Source: Synchiropus splendidus (Eukaryota > Chordata > Actinopteri > Syngnathiformes > Callionymidae). Taken from it: a DNA stretch of 64,000 nt. The notes beneath the pieces were generated by a model. It did not search any database. It saw only the letters and a program-made list of their open reading frames with translations, and was not told the origin of the DNA. How positions within the stretch are numbered: position 1 is the stretch's first letter; the number at the start of each line of letters is the position of its first letter. The stretch lies in the NCBI RefSeq assembly GCF_027744825.2, contig NC_071338.1, positions 25,186,001-25,250,000 on the forward strand, written 5' to 3'. Position numbers and translations under genes: made by a program. Positions 1-14,030 of the stretch are shown here, piece by piece.

Positions 1-110
1 CCGAGTGTCCAGTTAACCTAGTGAGCATGTCTTTGGACCGTGGGAGGAAACCGGAGTACCCGGAGAAAACCCATGCAGGCACAGGGAGAACATGCCAACT
101 CCACCCAGAA
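1..110. repeat. Fragment of a common dispersed fish repeat
   Basis: The stretch beginning 'ccgtgggaggaaaccggag' and running through 'gagaacatgccaactccacc' matches, from memory, a short motif scattered in very many copies through teleost genomes. Only this piece is inside the window. I recognise the motif but cannot assign a transposon class. The overlapping open frame at 40-420 is not treated as a gene. Confidence 0.5.
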
Positions 111-284
111 AGTTATTGCTGAGAGGCAGCAGTGCAAAACATTGCTCTGCTACTACCCAGTCCTCCTAATATATACAAGTCATTTCTACATACAAAAACG
201 GACCAGTCCTGATAACGTTTGGGTTTGCAAGAGAAGAATCTTATGTGTTTTTAAGTCAAATATGGACTCTTGTTTTCTATTTTT

Positions 285-600
285 GAGTGTGTGTGTATGT
301 TTGCAAGGGTGGTATTGTACCCGATTTACCTATACTTGTGGAGACCAATTCTTCGAAACACACTTTTTTTTCCCCTATTTTGCCGTGTGGCGACCTTTTT
401 GCTGGTCCTCACAAGGTTAAGTTTGAAGGTTAAAACTTCCAAGTAACTGGGTCATTATAATGAGGTTCAGGTTTGGTTCAGAGTCTCGGTTAAGAGTCTT
501 GAGGTCACGTCTTGAGGTTATGTTTGGGGTGAGAGGCTGGGGAAAGCACTAAGGAAACAAGAGGTCCCCACAATGACAGCGGTACAAGTGTGTGTCCCTT
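285..600. repeat. Probable dispersed repeat flanked by GT-rich ends
   Basis: The block starts in a 'gtgtgtgtatg' stretch, contains 'cttgtggagacca' and 'tcctcacaaggtt', and ends 'gtccccacaatgacag' followed by 'acaagtgtgtgtcc'. This arrangement recalls a repeat often seen near GT microsatellites in teleosts. Its class is not known to me and no target-site duplication was found. Confidence 0.35.
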
Positions 601-3600
601 CTTCGCGAGTCATTCTCTGGCACGGAACAATTGTTTACCGTTTTTTTTCTAAACGAAGCAGATGTACAAAGAGCCGTGTTTTTAATGTTGTCACTGCTAA
701 TGAGTCTCTGCTCTTATTGACAGCACTGCTGGACCAAACCTCTCTTTATTAGCAGGATTGATTTACTCACAACGGATGACTAACACACGTCAGATCGTAA
801 AATGTCTGTGATAAACTTGATGACATCCTGAATATAGATATTTTCCAGCACATATCAGGTTAGACGAACTGATGTGCGCTGACTCACCAAAGTCTTGCGT
901 CCTCAATGTCACATTTTCCCCAACACCCCATGTCGTGCACACATGCTTTCTGGCACAAAGTGTTCTGTGTGTGCCTTATAAACCCGACCACGTCCTGCTC
1001 CTCACCATATGTGCTCACTCTCCAAGTGTCGGGGGGGGGGAAGGGGTGAGAAATTGACAAGATGCTTGCTGTCATGCAAAGAGGTGAAACACCCTTGACT
1101 CAGTCGGAGGTCAGAGCAGAGACTATTTTACCTTGGATTCCATCAAACACACACCTGATGTGTAATAAACCAGCCATTACTGTGACGCTGCTGATAACAA
1201 CATTACATTCCAATGACTTCCTGGAAAGTCACTATAGTCAAAACAACCTCAAATATTGCTTTAACACGAGTCAGGGTTTGGTAAATTTGATGTGTACATT
1301 GAACCAGATCTCACGTCTCCTTTTAGGAATTCTCTTTGAAAACTGCTTCAAACAAAGAGAGGTTAACCAGCAACTTTTCATTTATTTACTGTTGAAATGA
1401 TTGCCAATCGTCCTGTATGAGAAAAAAAAAAGTCCATATTCACAAGGGTTGTTGATCTGTGTCAGTCTTCTGTATCACTAAGCTGCGTCTGTGTCTCTCT
1501 TTCGTTTCTATAGTTAGCCATCCGTGGGGTGCACAATGTTAAATATCGACCGTTTATTTTTCTTAAATATGTACAGTGTATATAAAAAATATAAATGTAT
1601 ATAAAACAAATCCGTATCTCTGGTGTTCTTGAATCATTTTCTTGATGCTTCTCTCTCACTCATCGATATTAAAAATCATCTGTATTAAAAATTCTAGACA
1701 AATTTGGATGGCATAAATACAAACTGAGTTTCATTCTGCTGCTGGATGCTTTATTGATGTTTGAACTATAACGCACAGTCACACAGTTTTCGTCACTGTC
1801 CTCTGCATTGATGATAAGGGGGGAAAAACACCATAGTTTGAGCAAAATCACTTTCGCATTAGTCACCGAGTGCATCATGAGAAAGGAGCAGGTCCATCAT
1901 GAAGCAAAATGCCACAATGGACACACCAAGGCGAAAGTCAGATGCCATATTTGCCTAACACACGTTTCAAATCCCATTTTGTGCAATACAAATGTAACTT
2001 TCAGGACAATGTTTCTCACTCAACAAGAGTGGACAACAATTCATGTACAATTTACAGTGTGGGTTTGTTTGTCCGAGTTCAAAATAACTTGAATGAATAA
2101 CGGACATTTTCAGGAAAATATGTGAAATGGATCACAGGGAACAAGCGATCCGGATCACCGTCTGGATCCAGGAAACGTTTCAAATCTTTTTCATTGGTGG
2201 AGGTTTGTGCACGGCAGTCACCCGTGCGTCAACACATGTCATGTACTGCCGTCCTAGGTATGATATACAACAGATATAAGTTTTTAAAGTTGAATAGAAT
2301 TTCCAATACAACTTCCTATGTGCCGAACTTGTATGCGGTTTGAGCTCTTCCTGAACCTTTCTTCCACAGGACCACAGGAATTATTTAAATGAAAATAGTC
2401 TAACCTTAATATTTATTAAAAGTCAGAGGACTTTCCAACTTGCAAGGTTGTTATAGTTCACAAAAGCTAAGGAAAAATCGAAAACTAGAATTGTAAATAA
2501 TTCTTGTAAAATGATATAAAAATAAAAACATTTTTCGTAAAACCGTTTACAAAACTAATCAAATGAACAAAAATTACACTGAGATTTATTTAATGAAGAA
2601 GCATTTTGAGATTATTTAAAATCTATTTGTTTTGGCTCGGCTGGTTCTACAACAGCTCTCGGCCAGGTGCGGCATGTCAAGTCCGTGACGTCACTTGTGT
2701 TGACGACCTGATCTGGCAACACTGACTAGCGCAACAGTAGTAGTTGGGCAAAAGCGCTAACTTTCCTAACTCAATGTATTTTTTTACATGGTGTTTTTTG
2801 TAGGGTTTTATGACTAACTATTATTGAGACCTATTTCAATCTACAATCTTGTTCCAGTACCCCATAATGAAGGGGAAAAAACCAAAAACAAATAACTAAA
2901 ATTAACAAGGAAACTAAACTGAATCAAAGTGAAACTAGCCAACCCACTCTACAAACTAATTAAAGCCAACTGGATTTGAAAGACAAAAATGCAAAACTAC
3001 ATTAAAACAATAAGTAATGAAAAATCCCAAATGCTTGTAACCTTGTCTGGAAGAATCGAGATGCGTGAAGTGCTGAGGAGAACAGATGCCTCAGTGTGCA
3101 GTGAGCTGTCAGGCACCTGTGAATAAGGAGTCAAGAGGCGTACAGGAGGCAGAAAATACAAATGATAGAAAGCAAAGATCTTCAATTTGTGAGGGAAAAA
3201 AAGCTGAACAGTCAATAGTTTTCTTTTGTTTGCTCATATCTCACTACTGGTTTTATTTTTGACCAGTTGCGAGTCCAGCAGTTAAAACACCCTCCGATTT
3301 GTTCAGACCATAGCAGGCAACATCCAAAGAAAGTTGAGAGAGATATTGTGGAAATGGTGAGACCTAACACAATGCTGGGAAGTTTATGCCGTCAAAGAAG
3401 AAGCTTCCAAGGAAAGAGATGGACGCTGGGCTTCCCGTGAGGAATGGAGGAAACAAGAGAAGATGATATGAAATTTTAAGTGAAGCAGAGAGTCGTGGAA
3501 GAGGCTGCAGATGAAACAGCGTTCTGTCACGACACAGGAAGCAGCGGTGGAGGATGACAGGAGCACCGGGCTACAGATAGGCACAGTGGGTGTGCGTGGG

Positions 3601-4372
3601 AAACGGATGAATATACACTCCAAACAAGGCTTGAAGCTCTGAAGGAGTGATCTCTGCTCCCAGTGCAGCCACAGGTGGCGTCTTCTATTCTCTTAGAGAT
3701 GAAATGCTTCTCATCCAGCTATCGCCGGGAAGCGCTCGCACCGAGTGATTCAAGGGTCATTTAAAAGATCCAAGGTGTACTCTGTGAATGAACGCCGGCA
3801 AGGAAAGGCAGATGAAACTTGCTTTTTTTATCATTTCAAGGCAAGAAGAGCTGACGAATTCAGAGGCCCCAAATGATCGTGTTGGATCATTTGAAGCCAG
3901 TAAATAGGAATGATGCTTCCCCGGCGACACCGTTGGAAGATGTCGTTATTATTCCACACACGCTCGCAGACAGACTTGTCTTCAGTTTTTGGATTCGATG
4001 CACATCTGGCCAGTGGGCATTTCCCTTCTGTTCCCGGTTCATGTTTCTGTGAACCGCCATGACACATGGGTACGATTATTTAAGACGCAATAGAGGATGA
4101 GAAGGATGCCTGACTTGTACATCATTTCAATTTAGGACAAGATTGAGCCATAATGATGCTGAAGACCATCTGCATTGTGATGCTGCACTGATGATGAGAC
4201 TTCCTCCTCTTTATTATGATGAGACTCAGCACATGCCATCAGTCACAGATCCACTCTGCTCTCAAAACATCCACCCGTCGTCTCCTCAAGCGCAACTCCA
4301 GTGTGGCTTCCTTTAATGGATGCTCTGTTAATGGATGCTCATATGTTAGTGCTTATGAGTCGGTATTACATG

Positions 4373-4376
<4 letters not shown>
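601..4376. other. Intergenic DNA, no gene recognised
   Basis: Only short frames without recognisable domains occur here on either strand. Much of 2,400-2,960 is A/T-rich. No tRNA-like box pair, no long ORF and no familiar splice-linked exons were seen. Confidence 0.5.

Positions 4377-4464
<88 letters not shown>
4377..4464. repeat. (TA)n microsatellite, 88 bp
   Basis: Uninterrupted alternating TA run. It makes artificial 'YIYIYI' frames on both strands; none is a gene. Confidence 0.97.
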
Positions 4465-4465
<1 letters not shown>

Positions 4466-5303
4466 CATATTTTATTGTTTTCAGTGTATTTTTTTGGAGG
4501 ATGATGGGCAACAGGTGTTTTTGTTTCATTTTTGTGCAATTGGAATTGGATCTTTTTTTTTTTTAATAAGTCAAACTTTATTTGTGTTACAGCGGCTTCT
4601 TGAATATTGGACAATAAAACAGCTTTGCAGAAGAAGAAAACAGGAAGGAAAGATAAAATAATACCTGGTGTGGTTGTCTTCTTTTTCCCAAATGATAAAT
4701 GCGTGTGTACAGAAGAATCCTCCAGAATCACGGTCACGTCTTCTCAGGTCACCGGGCAGTTGCCAACTTATTTCCGTCACGTTAACAGGTGACACCAGCA
4801 GACGCGCACGTGCTTCCGCCACACAGCGAGACTCTGCTGCCACCAAGTGGCCCTCCGCTGCAGGTGACGTTATTATGTAACCCGTCTCGCGCAGGCACGT
4901 TGTCACGTGAATCCAGACACAGGTTTTCTAAAAATAGCCACCCAGGCATGGACAAGCGCCAAACGATACATATTTAATAAACAAGAGCCACATCTTCCAC
5001 GGCACACCAAAGTCGCAGCTAAGATATATCACACTGAATGATGATATTAAAATGTACATTCCTGCATCAGAAAAAAACAAGTATTTACTAGTTAATTACC
5101 GTTTGTCTAGTCACAAGAGGCATATTGAGAAGCACCTGTTCACAGTGTATCATTATATAACTCCTCTATTTCCATGATTTTTAATTTAAGAAGACAGGGA
5201 TTTGAATTCTACAGGCACAGCAAACAACATGGTTGTCTTTTGCCCATTGCAGTCATGAGTCTTTCTCTCTGATGTGACCCTTCCAGAGAGCCACCTGGGC
5301 TGA
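4465..5303. other. Region downstream of sdhaf2, likely holding its 3' UTR
   Basis: This DNA follows the sdhaf2 stop codon on the minus strand. A minus-strand ATTAAA at 5,180-5,185, about 120 nt past the stop, is a plausible poly(A) signal. Frames around 4,571-4,977 have no recognised domains. Nothing else stands out. Confidence 0.35.
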
Positions 5304-7337
5304 TCACATTTCCTTCTCCAAATACTCCAAGCTGGGCGCGTCCAGTCTCTGTTCCTGGTTACGGTTCTTTGTGAATTCTTTCAACATTTCCATCACCTCC
5401 CCCTGGTAGACCTCTGGAGTGGGCTGGGCCTCTGCAGGGCGGAGGATCAATCACTGACAACACGGTATGACACAACATGCAATACACTGTAAATATTACT
5501 GTAAATTCCTGACTATGGAGCGCGCCTGAATATTAGCCACACCCACTAAATTTAAGAAGGAAAATAGATATCATATATACGCCGCATACGCCGCATCGGA
5601 TCATAAGCCGCATCGGATCATAAGCCGCGGGTGCAGTGGTGCTGTCTGCACCGTAGAAAGGTCAGCGGTGCAATGAGCTTAAGAATGCATGAGGATCACT
5701 TCAAAACGGGTTCCAGCATCGAGACTGACTCATGAAACAAACTCAGCAATGTTCTAAACTTAAATCACTCATAACTAAACAGTGCTGAAAATGCACTGTT
5801 TTCGTCCATGTGTCCGAAATTCCGACACCACAGCTGGTCTCAGCTGATGCACCAGGAGATCAGTTCTGTTGGCGGAGTTTGAGCGCTGTGAGGTCAATAA
5901 AACGCCTCTTATTTCATCGGTTTCATGTGACAAGGCTCAATATTTTGGCAGCATGACGCTCTTTAGATTGTAAAAATCAATATACTAGCCGTGTAGTTGT
6001 ATAAGCCCCAAGGTTCAGATCGTGAGAAAAAAGTAGCAGCTTACAGTCCGGAAATTACTGTAGTTCATACTGCATTTTGTTTTTTCACTATGGTGAATAC
6101 TACCTAACACTCCTCACCTGTTGCCCAGTAGTAAATGTCCCAGTCATTGCTTGGTTCATTGATGAGTCTGTCGTACTGCTTCAGCTGAGCTGCACTCATC
6201 GTGTTCAGGTACCTCTTCGCAAAAAGGCTGCAGGAGAAAGGGGGAAAGGTCGTCCGCATGTTTCTAAAACATGCTTTACAGCGTCACCCACCTGAGTAAG
6301 ATGCAGTTCTCCAACATCCCCCTCTTGCGACTTTCATAGAGCAGGCGGCGTCTTTTGATGTCAAGTGGCTCACCAGCCCTTTCTTCCCATGGAGGAAGAG
6401 GAATCTCAATTAAATCGCCCTTTGTGTCATCGGGTGAGTCGCCACGGTAGCAACGAGACGGCACCACTCCCCTCACCGTCGGCCTCCACGCTGCCTGGCA
6501 GACCCCAGCCACGACCTCATGGGCAGAACACAGTGTTTAAGAGTTCAGCTTTCAAACTAGACAAGAGTATGGTGATTCCACCTTCACCTCCAGTTCCAAC
6601 TGAAGCCAGGTATTTAGTTAGAATATACATTCGGATCGTCGTCAACGCAAATATCATTGCCAAAAGAGGTGCAAGATCATCGGCCATAAACAGGGTCAGA
6701 GGTCAGCACCAATATACCCACATGACTTTGGGAGTTCACACTGTTATCTTTGTGCAATATTAATACACACAAAACAGTGTTGGGTCTATTCCTGTTTTTT
6801 TTTTTTTTTTTGTCTGCTGATGCACCAGGGCACCTAAGCGAAGCTTTTTTTAATTCTTTCGTTTTGCCATGGTTCAGTTCTAAATGTCCACATGGCTATT
6901 GTTTGTACTATTGTCAGTGAATATGATTCAGTGCATTCGCCATGCCTTAATTCGCACCAACATGTGATGCAGCCGGTTATTTATTTAAACGAAATTACAT
7001 GAGGCAATATAAAAGAAAGAAATACTCCAGGACACGGAATACTAAATCATTACACTTATATTGAACTAGGCAAAAATACCGTAAAACTGGCAGTAGAGGG
7101 GACGCTCGGGGGTGACTTGCATAAGAAAACAATAGCGTCCTGTTGTGCAACTGGCAAGATTAACATCCAAATGCAGTGGAGAAGCAGACACTTAACGTTA
7201 CAAGTCGATAAAATGAGATCGAGCCTCAATGGATTCTTTCATGTTATTCCCCCAATATTGCGGTTACAGCGAAGACAAACGCGGCACACACATAATGATG
7301 AACTACTCACTCTTTTTGCGATCATAGACGAAAGCAT
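5304..7337 (-). CDS. sdhaf2: Succinate dehydrogenase assembly factor 2, mitochondrial (SDHAF2)
   Basis: SDHAF2 promotes covalent attachment of FAD to SDHA during assembly of respiratory complex II in the mitochondrial matrix. Four coding exons on the minus strand (7,337-7,311; 6,515-6,292; 6,227-6,118; 5,431-5,304) join in phase to give 162 residues; the human protein has about 166. The first nine residues begin M-L-S-S-M and open a basic, Arg-rich presequence-like N-terminus. The family core is clear: 'YRGDSP', '[11 protein letters not shown]', '[18 protein letters not shown]', then 'SLFAKRYL', '[19 protein letters not shown]' and the C-terminal '[15 protein letters not shown]'. The exon 2 acceptor is ambiguous (6,515 or 6,494, both in frame), so about seven presequence residues are uncertain. 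It is head to head with cpsf7, as in human. Intron 3 holds a MITE. Confidence 0.95.
5497..6062. mobile_element. TA-target MITE ('TCCGGACT' family) in sdhaf2 intron 3
   Basis: The ends are imperfect inverted repeats: left 'CTGTAAATTCCTGACTATGG', right (reverse complement) 'CAGTAATTTCCGGACTGTAA', each bounded by TA, as expected for a Tc1/mariner-like or similar TA-target element. The interior has tandem 'gccgcatcggatcataa' units and no coding frame. A second, inverted copy lies at about 59,665-60,210; for example 'gactgactcatgaaacaaac' here has a close reverse complement there. Confidence 0.75.
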
Positions 7338-8016
7338 CTTCAGTCTTCTGTGATCCTGACCCTTGTGCAGGTCGCCGAGCGCCGGGAAGTCAAATCTTAT
7401 AGAAGACACAGTCCTAACTTACACAAGCTGTTATGACGTCACACCGGAAGTGATGTGAAAGGGACAGGCCGGAGGTCAACCAACAAATGTGAGGTAGTTT
7501 GACGTTGTTATTGATATTATAAAAAAAAAAAAACACCAGAAACGGAAACAAAAATTTATAAAATTTTAAATGCGGTATAGTGCGGCTTGTTTTGCTTTCT
7601 CACCGAAAAACAAGTGAAGGTATGACACAAGTAGCCCGAGGCATGGGAACCACTTTAGTCGTCAAGTCGGTCCCATAAGCCTGCCGCACTGGAAGCTTCC
7701 GGTGGCAAAATATTAGCAACATTAGCGAACACGTAGCACTGCAAAACAGCGGATCCTTGCTGTTTCTACCTAAAGTGCACAACTGTATATTTTTTATTTC
7801 GACCATTAAATGCTCAAAGCATTTATCAAAGCAAACGATAGTGTGTTCGGTTTGTAATGTATTCTGTTACGATGTTGCTCGTGTACAGATGTAGATTCTA
7901 AGCTAGCGTGTATGTAGTCAGGTGCGGTTTGTCCAACGTTCTCTGATGCTTTACGCGAATGAAAAGCTGTGCACGCTGAAGACGCCAGAGTGGGTGAACA
8001 CGTTCAAGCTAGAAGA
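7338..8016. promoter_or_regulatory. Shared (bidirectional) promoter region of sdhaf2 and cpsf7
   Basis: Only 679 bp separate the divergent start codons. Two ETS/GABP-type motifs are present: 'ccggaagt' near 7,444 and 'cttccggt' near 7,697. No TATA box is obvious. Human CPSF7 and SDHAF2 are also divergent and almost abut. Both 5' UTRs must lie here, but the start sites cannot be placed. Confidence 0.6.
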
Positions 8017-10431
8017 ATGGATGACGATTTAATATATGCTGACGGACCAGGTGCCTCGATGGAGAGAGACGCCGACAGCAACAAGGAAGAAAACCATGAG
8101 GTGATGATGAGATTTTTCCTTTGTATCTTTCCGTAGATATGTATAGGTCAAATAGCATATTCTTTTAACTGGTAAATGATGTTCTGTATTCTTGCAACTT
8201 TTGCTTAATTTTACTTATTTGAACTCTGTTTACTAAATTGTGGCTCAGAGGAGTTTGAACGAGTGGCCGGGGGAGGGGGGGTACTATCAGGGGATAAACA
8301 CAGAAATAAGCTAAAATTAGAAACATCAGTGTGAGACACTAAAACAAGGAACATTTAAATAATTGTTGTAGTCACACTGGTGCTCCAAAATTAATATATC
8401 TGTTGTTTTGTTTCATTGTTTACAAGTAACACTACTAAGTAAAACGACTACGTTTCACCTTCTCAAATGTTTCGCTCGATGTCCTTGTATTTACCTACGA
8501 AGACACTTAATCTCTTTGTCTTTATCACATTATAGGACTTGGACAAAAGTTCCGAAACCAATGATGACCTTTTCGATGCTGTCCTGACTGGTTCTGTAGA
8601 CTGGGGTCCAGATAAGACCGCTCTGAAAAACAAGACTGAAAGCAAAAAAGAGCAAGCTGATCTGGCTGTAGAGGAGAAGAAAACTACAGTCACCCCTCAG
8701 GGAAAATTGTGTTTATATGTCGGCCATTTCCCCTGGGTAAGTTGGTCATTCTTACAAGAACTTCTGAAAATGTTATTTGAAATGCAGTTATGAAATGGAT
8801 GTGAAGCTTGCCATTGCCTTCAGACATTTAAGCTCGTCTCTGTTCTTGTAGTGGGTGTCTGACGAAGACCTCGTGTCAAAAGCCAAAAGTTTGGGTGTTT
8901 GCGATGTTGTGGACATCAAATTTGCGGAAAACAAGGCCAACGGCCAGTCAAGAGGGTAAGCTATCACTGGATGCAGAGTATTTACTTTTTCACTTAATGG
9001 GTGTTATCATCAGCTCCATGTGCAACAGGATTTTAATCCTTTCTCTTTCTTTTTTTTACAGCTATGCAGAACTGACGGTTTCTTCAGACAAGTCCTTTCG
9101 AACGTTGATGGAGAAACTACCCAATTGTACAATGAATGGGGAGAAGATTGAATGCCGCTATGCCTCTCGTCACAACCTCGGTGTTTTTGCACAGATTGCA
9201 CAGCAGCGTAAGATGACCCACAAGTGGAGTTTAAAACCCTATCAAAGCAGCTTACTGAAGATGTGCTTTTCTTCCAGGTTTTCCATTGCGAGCACACTCA
9301 AATAGTTCCAGAGAGACTTATACGTCCGACCTGGACCCCCCACAAGAGACTGGACCACTCACAGCGCCGCCACCATTTCTGCCGCCTCCCCTTGCAAACG
9401 CGTTTCCTTCTCAGCCTAGTATTTTCCCTGCTCATGTAGTTCCTCCCTACCCGCTGATGCCACCAAATATTCCTCCCCCAATTCCTCCCTTGTTTCCACC
9501 TCCATTACCGCCAATGTCAAGTCAACCACCACCCAGCCTTCACCTAAACCCAGCATTTCTTCCACCACGCCAAGACAGGTATGTTTATGCCATGTAAAAG
9601 TAAATAAAACCAAAGTTTTCAATTATGAGGTCTGCCCATCTATCAATATCGCAGAACAAGCAAGACATGTTTTTATTTTTATTTTTTAGAAACATGCATC
9701 AGATGATGGACCATGAATTTGAGGATCTTATTAACAGAAATAGAGCTGTGGCTAGTTCTGCTATCACAAAGGCAGTGACGGGAGCAACAACTGGTAAGCA
9801 TGGATTAGCAATGGCCACTGATTTGGAAACACAAAAGAATATTTATAGTGCATTTGTTTTGTCCTGAAGTCAAATTAATAATGATATGGACAAAATAAAA
9901 TCAGATTGAACGCATGTATTCTGAACTCTTTGTCCCCAATTCTTTCCATCGTGACTTCAGGAGACCACCAAGAGTCCATGGAGACTCTATTAACAGCCAT
10001 TGCCATCATAAAGCAGTCCAGAGTATACAGCGACGATCGCTGCCAAGCTCTGGTCACCTCACTCAAAGATTGTCTAGTCTCAATCCAGGGGAATGGCACG
10101 CATGGGTTCGTATCCTATTCTTTCTGTGTGAGCATTAAGAGACTTGAGTTCCGGTGGGTGAGCTTTTGTTTTTATTTGCAGGAAGAGCAGTTTTTCAGAA
10201 GATGAAAGGGATCGAGTTAGAGATCACGACAGAGATCGTGACCGAGACCGCGACAGAAAACACTCGTCCAGCAGGGATGGTGCGGGAGGATCTCGCAGAC
10301 ATAGATACAGAGATCGGTCCCGGAGTAGAGAGAGGGACAGGGGCCGCTCCAGGGGACATTCCAGGGAGCGCTCCAGGGAACGCTCCAGGGAACAGGGCCG
10401 GCACAGAGAATACAGAGAGCGCTATCGCTGA
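8017..10431 (+). CDS. cpsf7: Cleavage and polyadenylation specificity factor subunit 7-like (CFIm59 type)
   Basis: CPSF6/7-type proteins pair with NUDT21 in cleavage factor Im and influence poly(A) site choice in the nucleus. Eight coding exons (8,017-8,100; 8,536-8,736; 8,852-8,955; 9,062-9,207; 9,278-9,578; 9,690-9,793; 9,961-10,105; 10,182-10,431) give 444 residues; human CPSF7 has about 471. An RRM spans about residues 85-160 (RNP2-like 'LYVGHF', RNP1-like 'NGQSRGYAEL'). A Pro-rich segment at about 180-280 ends 'SLHLNPAFLPP'. The conserved 'NRAVASSAITKAVTGA' and 'METLLTAIAIIKQSRV' block follows, then an Arg-Asp/Arg-Ser tail from about residue 362. The choice of cpsf7 over cpsf6 rests on 'NGEKIECR', the 'HLNPAF' motif and the head-to-head sdhaf2 neighbour. 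The first 80 residues are diverged. The exon 7 donor (GTTCGT) is weak. Confidence 0.9.
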
Positions 10432-11003
10432 CTTGGTAAGTTTACTGCTGCTACTTTGAGTTTAGAACCAAGATGTAGTCTGGACAGCTAGTGTCGAAAA
10501 CGACAACTTTTGTTTTAGTAAATGTGTATATTCCCATTTGGTTCTCTGTATATTCATCAGATTTTCCTCTTGTAACAAGCTCCACAATTTTCCCAACTAA
10601 TTCTTATATGATTTTACTGCAACTTGCTTCCTGTTGTGATGTATGAAGCAACTAAACAACACCTAGTTGTAATTTTGGGTTGACATAGCTTAATCCGCAA
10701 CTGTAGTTTGAAAGTGTTTTTGTTTTTCCTTCAGGCTCATGCAACATGAGGGGCTAAAGCAAAGACCTCTAGCATCTTCAGCAAGCTGTAAATATGTTGT
10801 TATATCGTGGTGAGGAGCAGTATTCCACACTGAGGCCTGTTTTTTCTTTCCGTGTACACTATTTGACATGAACCTGTTTTAAAAAAAAAATACAGTAATT
10901 GTCATGATTGTTTAATGGCCTACAGATTTTAGTGGTGGCATGTCAAGACACCTGGTATAAAACAAAATGTCATGTTTTTTTTGTATTCCATCATACGATT
11001 AAA
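10432..11003 (+). other. cpsf7: cpsf7 3' UTR with a 3' UTR intron and poly(A) signal
   Basis: The stop codon ends at 10,431. A donor (GTAAGT) follows 10,435, and a pyrimidine-rich acceptor ends at 10,734 ('ttttccttcag'). The last exon then runs to an ATTAAA at 10,998-11,003. The exon junction is only 4 nt past the stop, too close to trigger nonsense-mediated decay. Confidence 0.55.
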
Positions 11004-11520
11004 GAATCTCCCATCTTCTGTTGTTCATCTACCTGAGCTCTGTGTCTTGCAATTGTCATTTAGTTACACATAAAATGCCATGAACATTGTAGTGAGCTAA
11101 AATAGAGACGACCCTCTCAAGATTTCACTTGCAGTGAAAGCGACAAGAACTCACACTTGGACTTCACTCGTCTTGAATTTAAGTGATCATTTTAGAGTGG
11201 AACCTTGACTCGAGAACTACGTCGATGGTAACTCTTTTTGCAAGATCCTGCTCCAAGTTTCTGTTAGTCCAACTAAACACTGTATGTACCAGTTCATATT
11301 TTAAGAGCTCCTCCGTTTGATCTTATCCCTTCATTCAGGCCGTAAACAAGTGGCAGGCGTTTGTCGCAATTTGATTTCTATGTCGAGACAATGACCACAA
11401 ACACAGATTAATGAAATTCAACTGCTGTATTTAGAAAATCATAAAAAAACTACATTCAAATTTTTTACAACTGTGTCATTTGGATTCTTAACAAAACTAT
11501 AATTTCAAAGTCAATCCGAT
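11004..11520. other. Convergent intergenic gap between cpsf7 and polr2l
   Basis: cpsf7 (+) and polr2l (-) end toward each other here. Part of it must be the polr2l 3' UTR, but no canonical minus-strand AATAAA was seen. No gene recognised. Confidence 0.45.

Positions 11521-14030
<2,510 letters not shown>

Noticed and set aside
4216..4737. Frames of 116 and 123 codons on opposite strands
   Set aside because: They are carried by the TA microsatellite (Ile-Tyr repeats).
10195..10459. Open frames on both strands over the cpsf7 RS-like exon
   Set aside because: Repetitive Arg/Ser/Asp codons leave other frames open by composition. They have no start context or domain.
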